A DNA stretch of 64,000 nucleotides from Sordaria brevicollis (taxonomy: Eukaryota > Ascomycota > Sordariomycetes > Sordariales > Sordariaceae). The position numbers and the translations under genes were made by a program. The notes beneath the pieces were generated by a model that saw only the letters and a program-made list of their open reading frames with translations, did not search any database and was not told the DNA's origin. This document shows, piece by piece, positions 9,187 through 22,677 of the stretch (the first letter of the stretch is position 1; the number at the start of each line of letters is the position of its first letter). The DNA is taken from NCBI GenBank assembly GCA_033439795.1, contig JAUTDP010000007.1:620001-684000 (forward strand), written 5' to 3'.

Positions 9187-12100
9187 GCTAATGGGTCAGG
9201 CTTTGGTTGGCATGAAGATACAGGTTTGTTGCGGTGAGACTGCGAGTCTGAGCGAGTAGCTAAGTCGGGGAAGTACCTGTGGTACGCTATGGTGGGTGTA
9301 GTGAACGAGCTGTCTCGCATGAAGTAAAATGATAAGCAGGGGAATGAATCCCGGTGGAAGGGAACTGCAAGTGTAAGCCGTGGGGTCGCCGTAAAAGAAG
9401 TCAATAGTTGCTATGCTGCATGCAAAGGAAAGGGGGAAAACAAGATGCCTCGGCATATACATCTACATCGCAGAGCAACGTATGCAAATCTGAAGTGCAT
9501 CTCGGCGAAGTTCGCTTCTGCAACTAGCGCATCAAGCGAGTGATGGCGACGGCCATGCATGGCCTTGTACGAATCCCTTCTGTTGGGTCAACTTCCTTTG
9601 CGAAAACTGGCCACCAGTTCGTCATGGAAACTACCTCTAGAAAGCAAGTCCAAGGTACTCGGGGCGATAGCAACTATACCGGTGTCCTTCATCGCTCCTG
9701 AAGTCTTGAGAGTGGTGAACTTGGGCAAGGGCCCGAAGGAAGCGTTCGAAAAAAACACCCGCGATGTGCACCAAATTGTGCAGGATGCGTTTTTATATGT
9801 ACATTTGTACATGTTTCCAATCACTCATTGTAACCACTCCTGATAGCGACAGCTTGAGCAGCCAAATGCCGGCGGTAGCAACGAAGGAGACAGACGCCTG
9901 ACGCAAAAGAAGAAGGCAGGCCAACCCTTATTTCTACATGGTCAGCAGAGCCACATCAAGGTTTATGTAGGCGAACTACTAACAATTTTCGCCCTACAAT
10001 CAGATATCCAGAAGGTCCTCCCGATTGGAGGTCCTATCTGGAATCAGCACATAGGTAACTTTGGTATTTATATGCTTCTAACAAGATGAGTCTCTACCTT
10101 GTACAGAATATCCTGAGCATGGTTTGTAACTGCTGTCAAATTGTTGGAGTCTGTGCACGTCATAGCCAAATATTTGTTCGGCTTTGCGTGTCCACAACTA
10201 TTGTTGGCAAATAAGCAACAAGCGGAGCGGAAGTCTTGATGCGACCGGTTTAGGTTCGCATAGAGATCTGGGTGAGGATGAAGCTGTGTCACTTGGGCGA
10301 TCAAAGTGTCAAAAGTGACAGAAGTGAACAACAAACGTGCCAATTAGTGTCCAGTGCACTCACCACTGTGGTTTGCGAGATCCGATCGCATGGATGTTTT
10401 GAGTTGCCCATTTTGCGTTCATCAGTTCAAGACGAAACGTCCTGGCCGAAAGATGGCAAGTGCACCAAGCTTTCCCACTCAGCATTGATACCTAGGTGAC
10501 CAAGCACGTGCTATTCCTCGCCCATGCCACCAAATCGAAGTATGCTTACCAAATCCATTCATGTTTCTGATCTCCTGAAAATCAAGATCCTCCGGATATT
10601 CGCCATGTTGTTGTGGACTGAGACTCACGACTCTTTGGGCTGGAAGATGATTCATGATAGGCTACCCGGAGGCATTTTAGGTTGTCTGGCTCGTCAAACA
10701 GACCTGGTAGCCCATATCTGGAAATATCATGCACATGGAAAAATGAAAACGACAGTCGCTCCCGATTGTCTGGAATATGAGGTGGTCCAAGCAAGGGGTT
10801 GCAGGCGGATTCACGGAGGGGGACGTCTTGTGGGTTAGGGTTCTTTGCGACTTCTCAGACAAATGTGGGGCATCTGTTTGATTGCGCTTGGCTCAATGGG
10901 GGTTTAGCGCACTGTGATTTGCTGAGGTAAGCAGGATGGATTCTCAACGTCACTCCTTCCCTCTTTCTTGGGACGAATCTTTCAATCAAATTTCGAGGCG
11001 CCTGATGTCCCAACGTGCTTTCCGTTGATCATCCTCTTCTGTTCCAAATGTCAAAGCGGTTTTGAAACTTTGTTGCAGTTGGTCTGAGCAACGTCCTTTG
11101 GTTTTGAGGCTCTTCGGTCCAGCCCTGCGACATGCGACACCGGACATGACAGGCCAAACATATGATGGCAGACCCTCACGGCCCTTGGAACTACTTACGG
11201 TATGTACATACGACAAAGAGCAGACCAGCGATTCAAGTTGGTACTGGAGAAGACGAGCAATCAGTCGCGAAGGACTAAAGCGCGCTTTCCCCGACAATTG
11301 GTGGATGAAGTACGAATCGTCAGGCACCCGACGGAGCGTGGCAGCGAGGGAAGGAAGGAGGCCACTGCATTTTCATGGGGGTTATTTGATTGCGGTGCGC
11401 CGAGATTGGCAAGGTGTGATGCAATTGGAGCGCTCATTAGGAAGGAGAATTGGGATGATTGGGGGCCGGTTGGCGGAGATGATTTGTGCTTCCCTCAATC
11501 AGCTAGGTACGGACCCTTTCCCCTGTACGATGACGTCGCCGACTGCCACCATAATAATTTCCAACCAAGGCCGCGTTGACGACATTGGCAAGCGTGCCAG
11601 TTCAGCTTCAGTTTGCTCCTCCCTCGCCCGACCTCGATAGAGCTTGGTTTCTAGGCGTCCAAAGAGTCGAGCAAACCTCAAGTCTGGCCCCTCAATTTTT
11701 TTCTTTTTTTCTTCAGCGGCACTTGCAAACGGCCCGTGACCAGCTGCAATGGCCTCAGCTTTGGGGGTTCCCAGGCTGGCTGTCATTGTCCCCTCGCCCC
11801 TCCTTCCTGGTCTCTCGTTTTCCACAGAGGTCCGGGATTCCCATCGAGATGATGTCCACTCATCGGCCATCATTGACATTCCATTTCAAAATGCGTGTGC
11901 CAGTGTGTGCCTGGCCAATGCTCCCCCAAACAACCCATCATCCTCCGTCAGGCCCGTCGCCAGGGTCTCGTCACAGTCATGGAACCAGCTCTGAGCCAAA
12001 AATGGCAGCAGTTTCCAAATCCTGATGAACATCCCGCCCCTCCCGCGTCAATCTTGCATGCGCAGGGCATCTCTACTCTTTCTTTTATCCCATCTCTACC

Positions 12101-13020
12101 TAGTAGGTAGTCAGGATGCCTTCCTACCCAAACCGTGGCTCTTGGACGGCGCTTTGAAGTCTCATGGTGGCTGTCCCTGTTCCTGATCTTGATCGCGCCG
12201 TTAACTCGGCGTAGCTTTCGCACTCTTGTACCCACTCATCCCAGCTGTGCCCGGGTTTCCGCATCATATTAAACACAACTATTGCTCTCCGCCCAGCCAT
12301 ACAGATGACCGAATTCAAAGAGTATACATACCCAAACCCGACCAGGTATTCGAGGTACACTTGGTCCATACAACAATTTACTTGCATACTACCGCACTAT
12401 CGATCCATCCCCCGGATTCACATCCAATAGTTGCAAATCCTTCCCGCCGTTACATCTCTCGTCTTTCCCATATCTTGCCTTTCCATCAAGTTCCTTGCAG
12501 CTGCCAGGCTGCCAGGTTGTCGATTCTACACCTTACATCCCTAACGACCACCATACCATCGCCATACAGCTCCGTCTCCCCGCTCCCCATCTCCGCTGCA
12601 CTTCATCGCCGATTCACCCACAGATTCCGAATTCCGACCAGCTACACGTCCCGAACGGGAAAATCCCTAGCCGGTTCCGCGGCTTTGTTCTCGTTCGGTT
12701 GGCAGGTCTGGAGAGCCTCGCTGCCCCCTTGGACGTCCACACGGCCACACGGCCACGCCCAATAGGCTGTTAGAGGCCACCGCAAGGATAGCCGAAACGA
12801 CACCACTCAGAGAGAGCACGAGGGCCTTGCATTTCCCAAGCGTTCGCGGGAGCCTCGTTCTAACCACACACCCTTTGCTGCCTTCCGTTCTCTCTAGGCC
12901 CGAACCAGTCGCTTAACCGTCACCACATCAGACGCTTCGGCATCGCTCGGGCTTGGGGCAGGACGGGCACGACCACCCGGTTCCTGGTTCGGGTGCGGTT
13001 GTTGCTGAAAGTCCCTGAAA
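9187..13020. other. 3.8-kb intergenic stretch before the zinc-cluster gene
   Basis: Several frames of 70-190 codons occur on both strands (for example 9559-9843, 11062-11640, 12226-12765), but none shows a domain or a believable splice pattern. The part from about 11.7 kb onward is pyrimidine-rich on the plus strand, as expected for the promoter and leader of the gene starting at 13021. Confidence 0.45.
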
Positions 13021-15792
13021 ATGAGCGACTTTGCGACTCGCCCCTATCAGACAAGCTCGCCGGCCTCCTCGAGTAGCACCATTCTCCCGCCGCCCTTGCC
13101 AGGCACAAGTCTGCGGAAAGAGCGCGGTGCCATCGCCGCTCAGGCCTGCGATACTTGCAGAGCCCGCAAGCAGAAATGTGACGAGCAGAGACCAAAGTGT
13201 GGCACTTGCCAGAGATTCAACGTCGAGTGTCACTATAGAGAACCACAGCCTACAAAGTAAGTCCGCGCCTTCCCGTCACGCATTCATGGACGGCCTGATC
13301 TAACACGTATGCTAGGAAGGACAAGACGCTGGTGGAGATACTGGACAAGCTCAAGGTCTTGGATGTGCTCAATATCCTCGAGAACAAAATTGACCACTTG
13401 AGTTCGCGCATGGAGCATTTCTCGAGCACAGGTCATCCCCATACCAACTCCGTCACCGCTACCCACTTTGCGCCTACTCCTCCTCTTACTGTTTCAACTG
13501 GCCATCACGGGGGACACTCTGCCGCAATTCACGGTCCGCAGAATGGGGTTTCCAAAGAGGTGCCTCATGGGCTCCCTAATGTTGCCTCGATGGCCGACTA
13601 TCACTACCAATACGTTTCTCCTACCCATCAAATGCTGGCGTGGCCGGCAATACAGGAGCACTTGTCGACCGTTCAGCTAAAGTGTCCTACGCGAGACCTC
13701 AAGTCAGTTTCGATCGATGGCCCCGCCATAGCACTTGGAGCTCAATTCTCGATGGACCACACCATACCCGTGTCCCTGCAAAATGGCGACAACTTCATAC
13801 CCGCTTCTGTCGCAGCTCCTATATCGATGTTCGGATTGGACTGGGATGTCATGCAAACACTGGGGAAGGCCTACTTTGACACCATCAACCTCCTGCATCC
13901 TATCTTGGACCGCCATACCTTCATGACTCAGACACTCCCGTCCTTGTTCAAGAACGGTGTCGATCACAGGCTTTCGTCCACCATCGCATTCCTCATCTTC
14001 GCCCTGGGCGAGGTAGCTTTGGGTAACTACAGGGGTGCTCCTATCAGTGCGCATGGAGGGAGGCCGAGTGGTATAAGGGGAGGCTCCAAGAACCACCCTC
14101 CCGGCATTGCACTGTTCAACGAAGCGAGAAAACGCCTGGGCTTTTGTGTTACCGAGACAAGCCTCGAGACTGTACAGGCGTATACATTAGCTAGGTACGC
14201 ACCTCGCTATCTGAGACTCGGTTAACAGACCACTGACCCCAAATCTACAGTTCCTACTGCGCAGCCTGCTCATATCCTATGGTATGTTCCTAGCAAACCC
14301 TACAATCCCCTGTTCTTGCAACCAATACCCATACTAACGAGCGCAGGGCTTCTGGAAGATGATCAGAGAGGCATCTTTGGCTTGCCAGTCATTGATCATG
14401 ATGTACGTCAATAGCTGCCCTCTCAGTTCGGTATACACTGACACATGACAGTAATCCGGGTGTGCTCTCTTCTCCGCAAGCAGACTTGCTTAGGAGAGCA
14501 TTCTGGCATTGCGCCGTTATGGAAACGTACGTATCATTTATAGTGCGAACACTTTCCACTCAATCTAACTCGCCTTTGCTAGTTGCCTCAATCTTGAGCT
14601 GGGCTTCCCACTTACTGGCCTCGAAAAGATGGAGAGCGTCGTCTCTCTTCCCGACTTCAGCACCTGCTCTTCAAACGATGATTATATCAGCAACCAAGAG
14701 ACACAATACCAGGAGCACTTTGCATCTCAAATAGCTCTTCGGCGATTACTCGTGGAATTCCATGGGACCCTCAGTCGATGTAGGGCCCCTTTACCCTGGT
14801 CCACGACATACTTTTCTGATCCGGTCGTCACTGACGTGCCCCTGTTCCCAGCGCCATACAACACGACAATTCCCAGCACTAGCAGTACCCCGAACATAAT
14901 TCGCCGTATGGCAAGAGACCTCGAGCGCTGGCGGGGCTACCTACCCCCGAACCTTCAATGGCAAGAAGACACACCCGGCGCCTTCCCACCGAGCGCAACT
15001 TCCTACACTGGCCCCAACATTTACAGCCCTGTCACAACAGCAGGAACAACGAACACGACAACGAACAGTACTCCGGCTATCTCGCCCATGCTTCCCACTC
15101 CCCAGACTGACAGCATGTCAATCAGCTCCGTCAACCCGGTCGTTGGTAGTGTCTCCATGCCTGGGAATGGCGTCATTCCTCCCGTCCCCAGCGTCACAGC
15201 CGCCGGCCTCGGCTCTCCGCAGCTGGCCCACCAGCACCCGATCCTCAACTCTGGTCCCGGCCTGCGACAATACCAACCGGTGCCTCAACCACAGATGTTC
15301 ACAGCCGACCTCGACGCGCCCCCGGCCCGCTATCCGTACGCCCACGACGTGCAGGTAGCCCTCCTCCGCTCACGCTACTACTACGCCAAATACCTCATCC
15401 ACCGTCCCTTCCTCTACAAAGCGCTGCACCACCCGGACGCGATGACTCAAGACGACGCTCTCGGCGCTGCCGAGTGTCTCAAGGCTTCACTCAAGTGGCC
15501 CATTGCCATGTCGCCCACGTGCCTGCACAAGCGGCTTGTTCCTTGCCCCTTCTTTTTCACGCAGAACTTTTTTGGCATCTTGGTCCTGCTGCATCTGGTG
15601 CTGAGCGATAAGGTGCCGATTCTGACTAGAATCAAGGACACGCTGTGCGGAGGAGATAGGTTCGAGGTGGAGGCTAGGGCGACGGTGGAGTTGTATATTG
15701 ACTGGGTCAGAGACTTGAGGGACGTGGAGCCGAGCGCCGTTTGGGACTGGGAGATTGTCCGTGCTTTGTTTGGGTTGGAGGGTGATGGCTAG
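13021..15792 (+). CDS. Zn2Cys6 fungal transcription factor
   Basis: Six exons (13021-13256, 13316-14194, 14251-14281, 14347-14402, 14452-14526, 14583-15792) splice in frame to about 828 residues. The binuclear zinc cluster lies at residues 43-70: ACDTCRARKQKCDEQRPKCG, then TCQRFNVEC. This gives six cysteines with the usual spacing, followed by a basic linker and a short Leu-rich dimerisation helix (LVEILDKLKVLDVLNILE). The middle-homology region starts near residue 250 (YFDTINLLHPILDRHTF, LIFALGEVALGNY). The C-terminal RSRYYYAKYLIHRPFLYKAL motif is typical of this class. A Pro/Ser/Thr-rich insert lies at about 530-640. It probably acts in the nucleus as a sequence-specific regulator; the target pathway cannot be told. 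It converges on the transporter gene. Confidence 0.9.
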
Positions 15793-16747
15793 GTACCGTT
15801 CAATCCCCCTGAATGGTTCTTGCAATGCTTTTCGAATACCTTGTGGGAATGCAGAGTTAGGTTTGAATGGGTTGGGTTTTCGAAAGAAGTGTTACAGAAA
15901 GAAGTTAGCCCGTAAAGGAGCAGGTTGGAAATGACGATCAAGAATGGTTGGCTTTATAACGCTGAGGGCGTATCGGTCGTGTTTCTCTTCTTTTTCTTTT
16001 TGTTGGGCTGTTTTTGGATATGGTATCATGTCACTGTCATGTCATAGGCCGGGAGTTCTCGAGTTTGCGAATCTTTTTGGACAGACAATAATACCCGGCA
16101 CCTGATTATATAGAAATTTTGATATATAACAATTCGGATATTATTATCAGTTGTAGAGTGCGTCACAAAAGTCTTTCGCTTATTTCTAGACGCTGTCGGT
16201 GATCTCTCCAAAACGAGAGCCACACTCAATACAACCTCCAGGGACAGGTCTCGACCAAACTGTCTACTAAGACAGCAAAAGAACAGACAGCAATTGATGT
16301 CTTGTTTTTTGAATCAACCAAGGTGTGGACGACATGATGATCGCTTCAACTCCGCTGACTGTCCCGACACTCGAGGTCCGAACCCACTACCAGTTCACAT
16401 CACATTCGTGAAACCCATATCACCAGAGGAAGGAAGCCAGAAACCGTAGAAAATGTGTTTATCCAAATGTCATTTCCGCGTAGGAGGTATCATGATACAT
16501 TAAGTAATACGCCAGTAAAATGCTAAAAAAGGCTACCAGGCTCGCCCGCCTGCCCGCCTCTTGTTTGCCCGCCCTGAAAAAAAGACGAGAAGTAGTGGGA
16601 AAACCTCATTCATCCCATCCAATATTTTCCTTCCTTATCCCTTTTTTCGTTTCTTCGAATCATTGCCGTTATCCTTCATTTCCCATTAACATGTTGTATA
16701 GAAAAAGTTCATTTGTATGCAAACCACCACAACCTATACGTCCGCAC
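15793..16747. other. Convergent 3' intergenic region
   Basis: Lies between the stops of the zinc-cluster gene and the transporter. No gene seen. The pyrimidine runs near 16590-16680 fit a 3' UTR. Confidence 0.5.
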
Positions 16748-18938
16748 TTATTGCTCCTTCTCACTCACAGGCCTTGTCGAAGACGGGCTCTGTGTTGTCG
16801 AGGTGCTAGCGGGACGGACCTTCTCCTGGGTGACCTCCTTCGAAGAGTTGGCTCCCGAAGCGAAGGGGGGCTCACTGGTATTCCTGGCGTGGTTGCTGGG
16901 ACCGGGCGATCCATTGTTAACAAACATGCCCTGGTCGGTGGTGTTGCGGAAGTAATTGTGGACCTGGTCGTTGAAGTCGTCCTCCTCGAGGTCGTCCATG
17001 CCCTGGCCCGTAACCTCCTTCTCGCGGCGCATGCGCTCCTTGCCGGCCCACTCCTCGCGCATGTCCTCAATCTTCTGCTTGTGGTCGAGCTCGGGGTTGT
17101 AGTGCTTGCCGACGCCGCGAAGACGCTCCCAGAGAGACAAGTGCATGGGATGGATGGCGATGCCGTGGTAGTCCTCGGGCTTACCGGCGCGGATGTAGCT
17201 CCACCTCCGCTCTTGCTCCTTAAGGTCAAGACCGGTCGTGTCGGGGAGGAACAGCCAGGTAAGAATCATGCCGGCGAGACCGAACCAAGGGACGACGTAG
17301 AACTTCGTCTGGGTGTCGATGTAGTTGTACAGAACGGAGGCAAGCAAAGCACCAGCCTTGCCCAAGCAGGCGCTGAAGCCGTGGGCAGAAGCGCGGATGG
17401 GAGTCGGGAAGACCTCGCCGGCGACGAGGAAGGTGACACTGTTTGGGCCGAACTGGTTGAAGAAGCTGGAGAGGAAGTACATGGCCTGGAAAGACTTGAT
17501 GCCGGCGGGACTGGTGTAGTACTCGAGCTTGAAGGCGGGAATGACGAACATGATGAAGCACATGAGGAAGCCGACTTGCTGCATCATCTTGCGGCCGTAG
17601 AAGCGGTTGTCCATAAGGAGCGAGGCCAAATAGTAACCGGCGAGCGAGATGATGACGTTGTACAAGTTCCAGATCCAGCCCGTCATGACGGAGCTGTTAT
17701 CGCCGCTGATGACGGAAATAAACTGAGACTGGAAAAGCTTGTTGCCGTAGAAGAAAACGTCGTTGCAGAACCAGCAACCAGCCGTAGCAAGGAGACGGCC
17801 GCCAAAGTGCCTGGTGGTCATGGAAAGAGAGTCGAAATCGTAACCGGTAACGTTGCTCTTCTTCTTGGCAGCAATGAGCTGTCTGCTGGCGTGGGGCATC
17901 TTGTAGGTTCTGTAGTAGACGAGCCAGAGGGTACCGACGGCGGGAATGGCAAAGGACAATCTGAAAGTCCACTGGACAGTGGTAAGGCCATAAGGCGGGG
18001 ATCCGCTACCGGCGTGGAAGATGAGGAGGAGGATAATGAGGAGAGCCTGGTTGATAAGCTGACCCCAACCCTGCATCAAGAAAGCGGTGGTGACCTTGCG
18101 GCCACGGTGAAGACGATCGTTTCTGGTGGACAGCTTGCCGGACGAGACGGAGTCCTCCATAGAGCTAGTAGCAGTAATGGGGTATTCACCGCCGACACCG
18201 AAGCCTAGAGACAAATTCTGTTAGTTTTGCGGGTGGCTCGACTCTGCAGGTTTTGGAGGGCAACGTACCGTAGAAGAAAAGAGACCAAGCATAGCAGATA
18301 ACCCAGCCCTGGAGGTTCAAACCCCAAGAAGCCGTGAGCATGAGCAAACCGACAAACATGATGGCGGCATCCTGAATAAGACCCCAGCGACGACCGATCC
18401 AATCACCAATAACACCAACAACCAACTGGCCAACCATGATACCAATGACTTCGAGATAGGTAACGGCAGCGATCCAGTTGCTGCTGCACTCGGTAGCGTT
18501 GTGGCCCCAGCACTGCGGCCAGGTGGCTCTGAAGAGAGGCTCGATGTTGCCGATACTGAAAAGGACGTAGCCCTCGAGACCGAGACCGGCACCGGGCAGA
18601 ACGGCGTTGCGGAAGTACCACGAGACGGGGCTGAGAGGGTCCTTCTTCATCATGCGGCCGATGGCCTTGAGTTCCTGCTTTGCTTCCTCGTTCTGGACCT
18701 TGTTGACGAAGGCTATCCTCTCGCGAAGAGGCAGGTCGGCCCAGTAGGTGCCGTCTTTTGTGTAAATGTCGTCAGGATGTGTAAGGTAGGAGAAGATGGC
18801 CTTTTCGTGGTCGGGATCAGGCGTGTGGCCGAAGGGAAGCTGAACGGCCTCGTCACCGGTAGCCGGGCCATGAGGCACGGGGATCAAACCCGGCGTGGGA
18901 TCATGGTGAACGTCGGGGCGTATTACGTCGTCGTCCAT
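16748..18938 (-). CDS. MFS transporter, phosphate:H+ symporter-like
   Basis: Two exons (18938-18269 and 18204-16748; donor GTACGT, acceptor CTCTAG) encode about 708 residues. A long cytosolic N-terminus of about 140 residues precedes the first membrane segment. The loop signature GVIGDWIGRRWG lies after TM2, and GFGVGGEYPITATSS corresponds to the GxGxGGDYP signature of the PHS (Pho84/Git1-type) family. Further membrane segments include LINQALLIILLLIF and GRKMMQQVGFLMCFIMFVIP, and GEVFPTPIRASAHG is the conserved late-half motif. The tail is hydrophilic, about 130 residues, rich in Ser/Thr near the end. Likely substrate is inorganic phosphate or a glycerophosphodiester at the plasma membrane; the sequence does not decide between them. 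Confidence 0.88.
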
Positions 18939-20808
18939 GTTGGAGATCTGAATTGGTGGTTGTAAAATGGGTGGGGTATATGGAAGAAAGATGTTTTAGG
19001 ACAGAGAGAAGATGGGGAGTATATATCAAAAAAGTAGGTATAAGATTGGCTCCCCTTTGGTAGGTAGATAGGGTAGGTCCTTGGAAGGCGTCAAGGAAGG
19101 GGGAGGTTGGTCCTCTTGCTCAAAGATAGATCCCAAGACCAACAGCACGGGAAGGCGTGTTGACACTGGAGATCAGATCAGATGATGGAGGAGAGACGGA
19201 GGAGGAAAGAAAGAGGGCTCTGAGGAAGAGATATGGATATGAGACTGGTGTGGCCACAAGGCCGGGACCCGTCGCGAGTTCTTATGGCAAGAGCCAAGAC
19301 GATGTGTGGGATGGAAGAGCTTGGGGGTGGTGCCGGGATACCAGCCGTCTTTTTTCTGACCTGGTATAGGGTGGATGTTGTGGGTAGTGGAGGAGACTGG
19401 AGGAGCGAGGACTGGAGACTGGAGGGGCAGATGGAGAGCTAGAGGTACCTAGATCCCTCTCAGAGGTATTCGGTACCTGCGGTTGTGGGCTCACTTGGTG
19501 GGCGGGGAGGCTGGAAGGGATTTGGGGTAGCGGTACCTCTTTCTGCACGCTTTGTTTGCCTACAAGAGGGGTACATCTACTTTGAGCTGATCAAAAGACA
19601 TCGGGGCAGTTGCAAACGAGCACGCCGAACTCCCGAAGGAAGGGCCAGATCGTGGTCGAATCGCGCTCTGCGATTGGAAGATGTGAATTTTTTCTTTCAT
19701 TCTCCAAATCCCACGACTTGTACCAGAGACTGTGGGGGAACGGGGCTCATGGAGCACTTCGAACCCATTGGAGAGGTTTGCAGACCCTGACCGCTGACAT
19801 CGGTTTCCCCGCGAGTATCCGGCGATGTTATTTTTTTTGTCTTCCTTCTGCTGGACATCCATTGAGAATTCGTTTTGCCAGCACGGGACAAGATGCCGGT
19901 CTTTTCTGAAGCCAATGGGTAATTGGGCATTCATGGATTTCACTGTACGATTCATTTGACAGGGCTGCATGTTTATATCTTGTGACACCATCTCGAACCG
20001 TTGGAGCCGAGCTGTTTCCCTCTTCTTTGTGACGGGACTTGGGACCAAAAAAAATGAAGAGTTGGAAGGGCGATCGATCAACAAACGCCTGTGCGGAACA
20101 GGCAGGGACGGACACTGCTCGCTCGCTGCGCCCCCTAGCAAGCGGAAGTCTCAATACTGATATCACAGTCGACATCATAGCGCAACGCACTTCTGCTAAC
20201 AGTGACGCACCCGGGGGCACGGCATGAAGCGATAGTGTTCCAAGATATTGGGATCTTTGGTGCCACAGCGGCGGTGCTGAACCTTCCTTGTTTAACTTTT
20301 GACCACCCGCGACGGGATTTGCAAGTGCCTGGAAGGCCGCACTGCACTGATTCACTGCTTGAAACAGAACGAAACAGGCAATCTCATTTCTTGGACGTGA
20401 GGTCAAGCTCAGTCAAGCTTTTGTTCGCCTCAGACAGACAGCCTCGGCAGCCTACCAACAACGGCCCAACCCTTCTTCCAAGCCGCATCGGCATCAGCCC
20501 GTTTCTCCCCTGCGAGTCATTGGCAAAACAACCGCCAAGTGATGTCGGAACCGCCACCAGGCCGAGTTTGGTGAGAGAGCACACGACAGTCACAACAGTT
20601 TCGACAGTTGAGCACGCGACACCGACCTCTCGACAAGACTTCAACAGAAGGCCATCCCGGATGTCGTTGATGCACGGCCGATTTGTGGATTCAAGGTGGC
20701 CGAGGCCAAGATACCAAGAAACGATAGAAAGGAGGACCATCCCCCGATGAGGCAGACAGACACACGACACCTTTTGCTGCGCGGCACTTTTTTCTCTTCA
20801 TCCAACAT

Positions 20809-20838
20809 GCCCAGAGACGCCCAGAGATGCCCAGAGAT
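20809..20838. repeat. Three tandem 10-bp units
   Basis: GCCCAGAGAC followed by GCCCAGAGAT twice. Confidence 0.75.
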
Positions 20839-22648
20839 GTCGCCGAGAGGATGATGAACAACGCCCTCGTGCCCTCCTTCCTCATTCTGCCGCCGAGCAT
20901 CCAAACAAAGTCTGACCCACACATGGCATGTTGATGGACTTTTTTTTGGTTGGCATTGAGTTTGCCAGCCTCGCTGGCCAACCACGATGGAGCCATAGGT
21001 CGGCTGCGGACAGCGGACGGCGGCGACGGCGACGGCGGCGGAAACGGAGATGGGTTTTTGGCCGTGCCTCTCGTCCTCAATTGTCCTCGTCCTCACTCGA
21101 CTCTCCCACTCCCCCATTTGCCCCAGACTGCAAGATCTTCTTGGCTGCATCATTTTTTTGGAGTGCGCTGTGCGTGCAGCGTGGGAGCGAATGCACGTCG
21201 AACGCAGTCGGATCAACAGCCTGCAGATTAGCTCGCTGCTTGTTCGGCGTGCCTGGTGCGTTGCAGCGTCGTCGCTGGGGCGGTTGCTGGGGAGTGCTGG
21301 CAACTGTTGTCTTCGAGTTGTCTTGCGGCGTCTGGGCCTGTGGCCCTTTTGGTGGATTGCCATTCAGGATGTCGAGACGGCCCACGTGTGTCGATGATTG
21401 GTTGAAAGCTCCAGAGCAAGCTTCTTTCAACTTTCTCACACAAGAGGGGCAGACCCTGACATGTGGGGCCGAACCTGCAGCACCACACTTTGCCCACTTT
21501 CACTTCTTGGCGCTCTCAAGACCACCCGAAGCCCCGACTCGTTCGTTTCTGCAAGGATGCTTCGAAAAGGATGCCACCAAAGGTTATCGATTGGCCTGAG
21601 TGGAGGTTCTGGACCCAAGAAACACAAAAAAACAACCGGCGAAATCGACGCACTGCCGGCAATTTTGAGAATTGGAAATCGACTGCTGGACCGCACAATT
21701 TGGAGAAATGCAGAAGTCTGCCATATGTGGCCCGTGCGTCCGGAATCTCCCGCCTCACGACGGCTTCACAAAAAAAGTTGTGCGGGCGCACCTGTGACTT
21801 GCCAAGTGATAAACCCGTGATGTCATTTGCTGCTTTCTCCCAGCCTCCAAAAACTCCATTTTCGTTCATCGTCGAATTTGTTGTCCTTCCCGTCACAACC
21901 GCCGCCTCCGCCGCCCCTGGTTCTCCGCTGACCTCGGTGAAATCAGGCAAGTGGGGGAATGAAAAAGTCTCAGCGGCTCAAGTGACATTCTTGAGGGGAT
22001 TCGAGTTCCGGAGCCAAGTCTCCACAACGGACTCCGAATGGATGGAACCCGGCCGTGGATTTCGCTGTTTGGAAGCCCAGAAAGCGGTCAAGAAATGGGG
22101 AAAAAGAAGGCGGCCTTCTGGTTCCATGCCGATGCTAGCTACGCGGCCAAGCGGCCAAGAGTCCCAACTCCCAAGACGGGCCCGTCGGGGCGCCGTGCTT
22201 TCTCCCGGCTTGGACAAGAACTCCCAGAACATCGATATGGTATGTGCTCACGCGACACAGAAAGGTCAAACTCGAACACGAACAGGCGTCGCTGTTGAGC
22301 CGCACAACTCCGTAACGTTCTCCGTAGGGCAATTGGGATCACGATGGAATGGAAGTGAAAAGTGGAAGCTTGCAATTTCGGCATATGAAAATCATCCGCT
22401 TCAGTCGTCCACGATCCCCAACCCTTCGGTAAATTAGACGGCCACAACTTTATTTTGACCTTACAAGTAAGCTCTGTAGAACCTCCTCCAGCTCTATTGG
22501 GACCAAACATTTCATCACAAAAGCGAGGTGTGGTGCTGCTGTTAGACATGGCATCAGTCACACAAAAGAGGTCATTCAGAAGCACAGCAGCACTGCGATT
22601 TGCTGCATTGTAACCGGTATCCGATGCACTGGTTCGGCGCACCCTTCC

Positions 22649-22677
22649 TCCATCCATCCGTCCATCCATCCATCCCA
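22649..22677. repeat. (TCCA)n microsatellite
   Basis: About seven TCCA units, one of which reads TCCG. Confidence 0.8.

Noticed and set aside
9559..9843. 94-codon plus-strand frame with a hydrophobic middle
   Set aside because: No family resemblance, no splice partners, and a competing frame on the other strand; too weak to list as a gene.
14060..14130. tRNA-like A-box GGCCGAGTGGTATAAGG
   Set aside because: It lies inside a coding exon of the Zn2Cys6 gene, with no matching B-box or cloverleaf.
16520..18208. 562-codon plus-strand frame
   Set aside because: It is the exact antisense of the MFS transporter exon 2, created by strong third-position C bias; the sense strand has clear membrane and MFS motifs.
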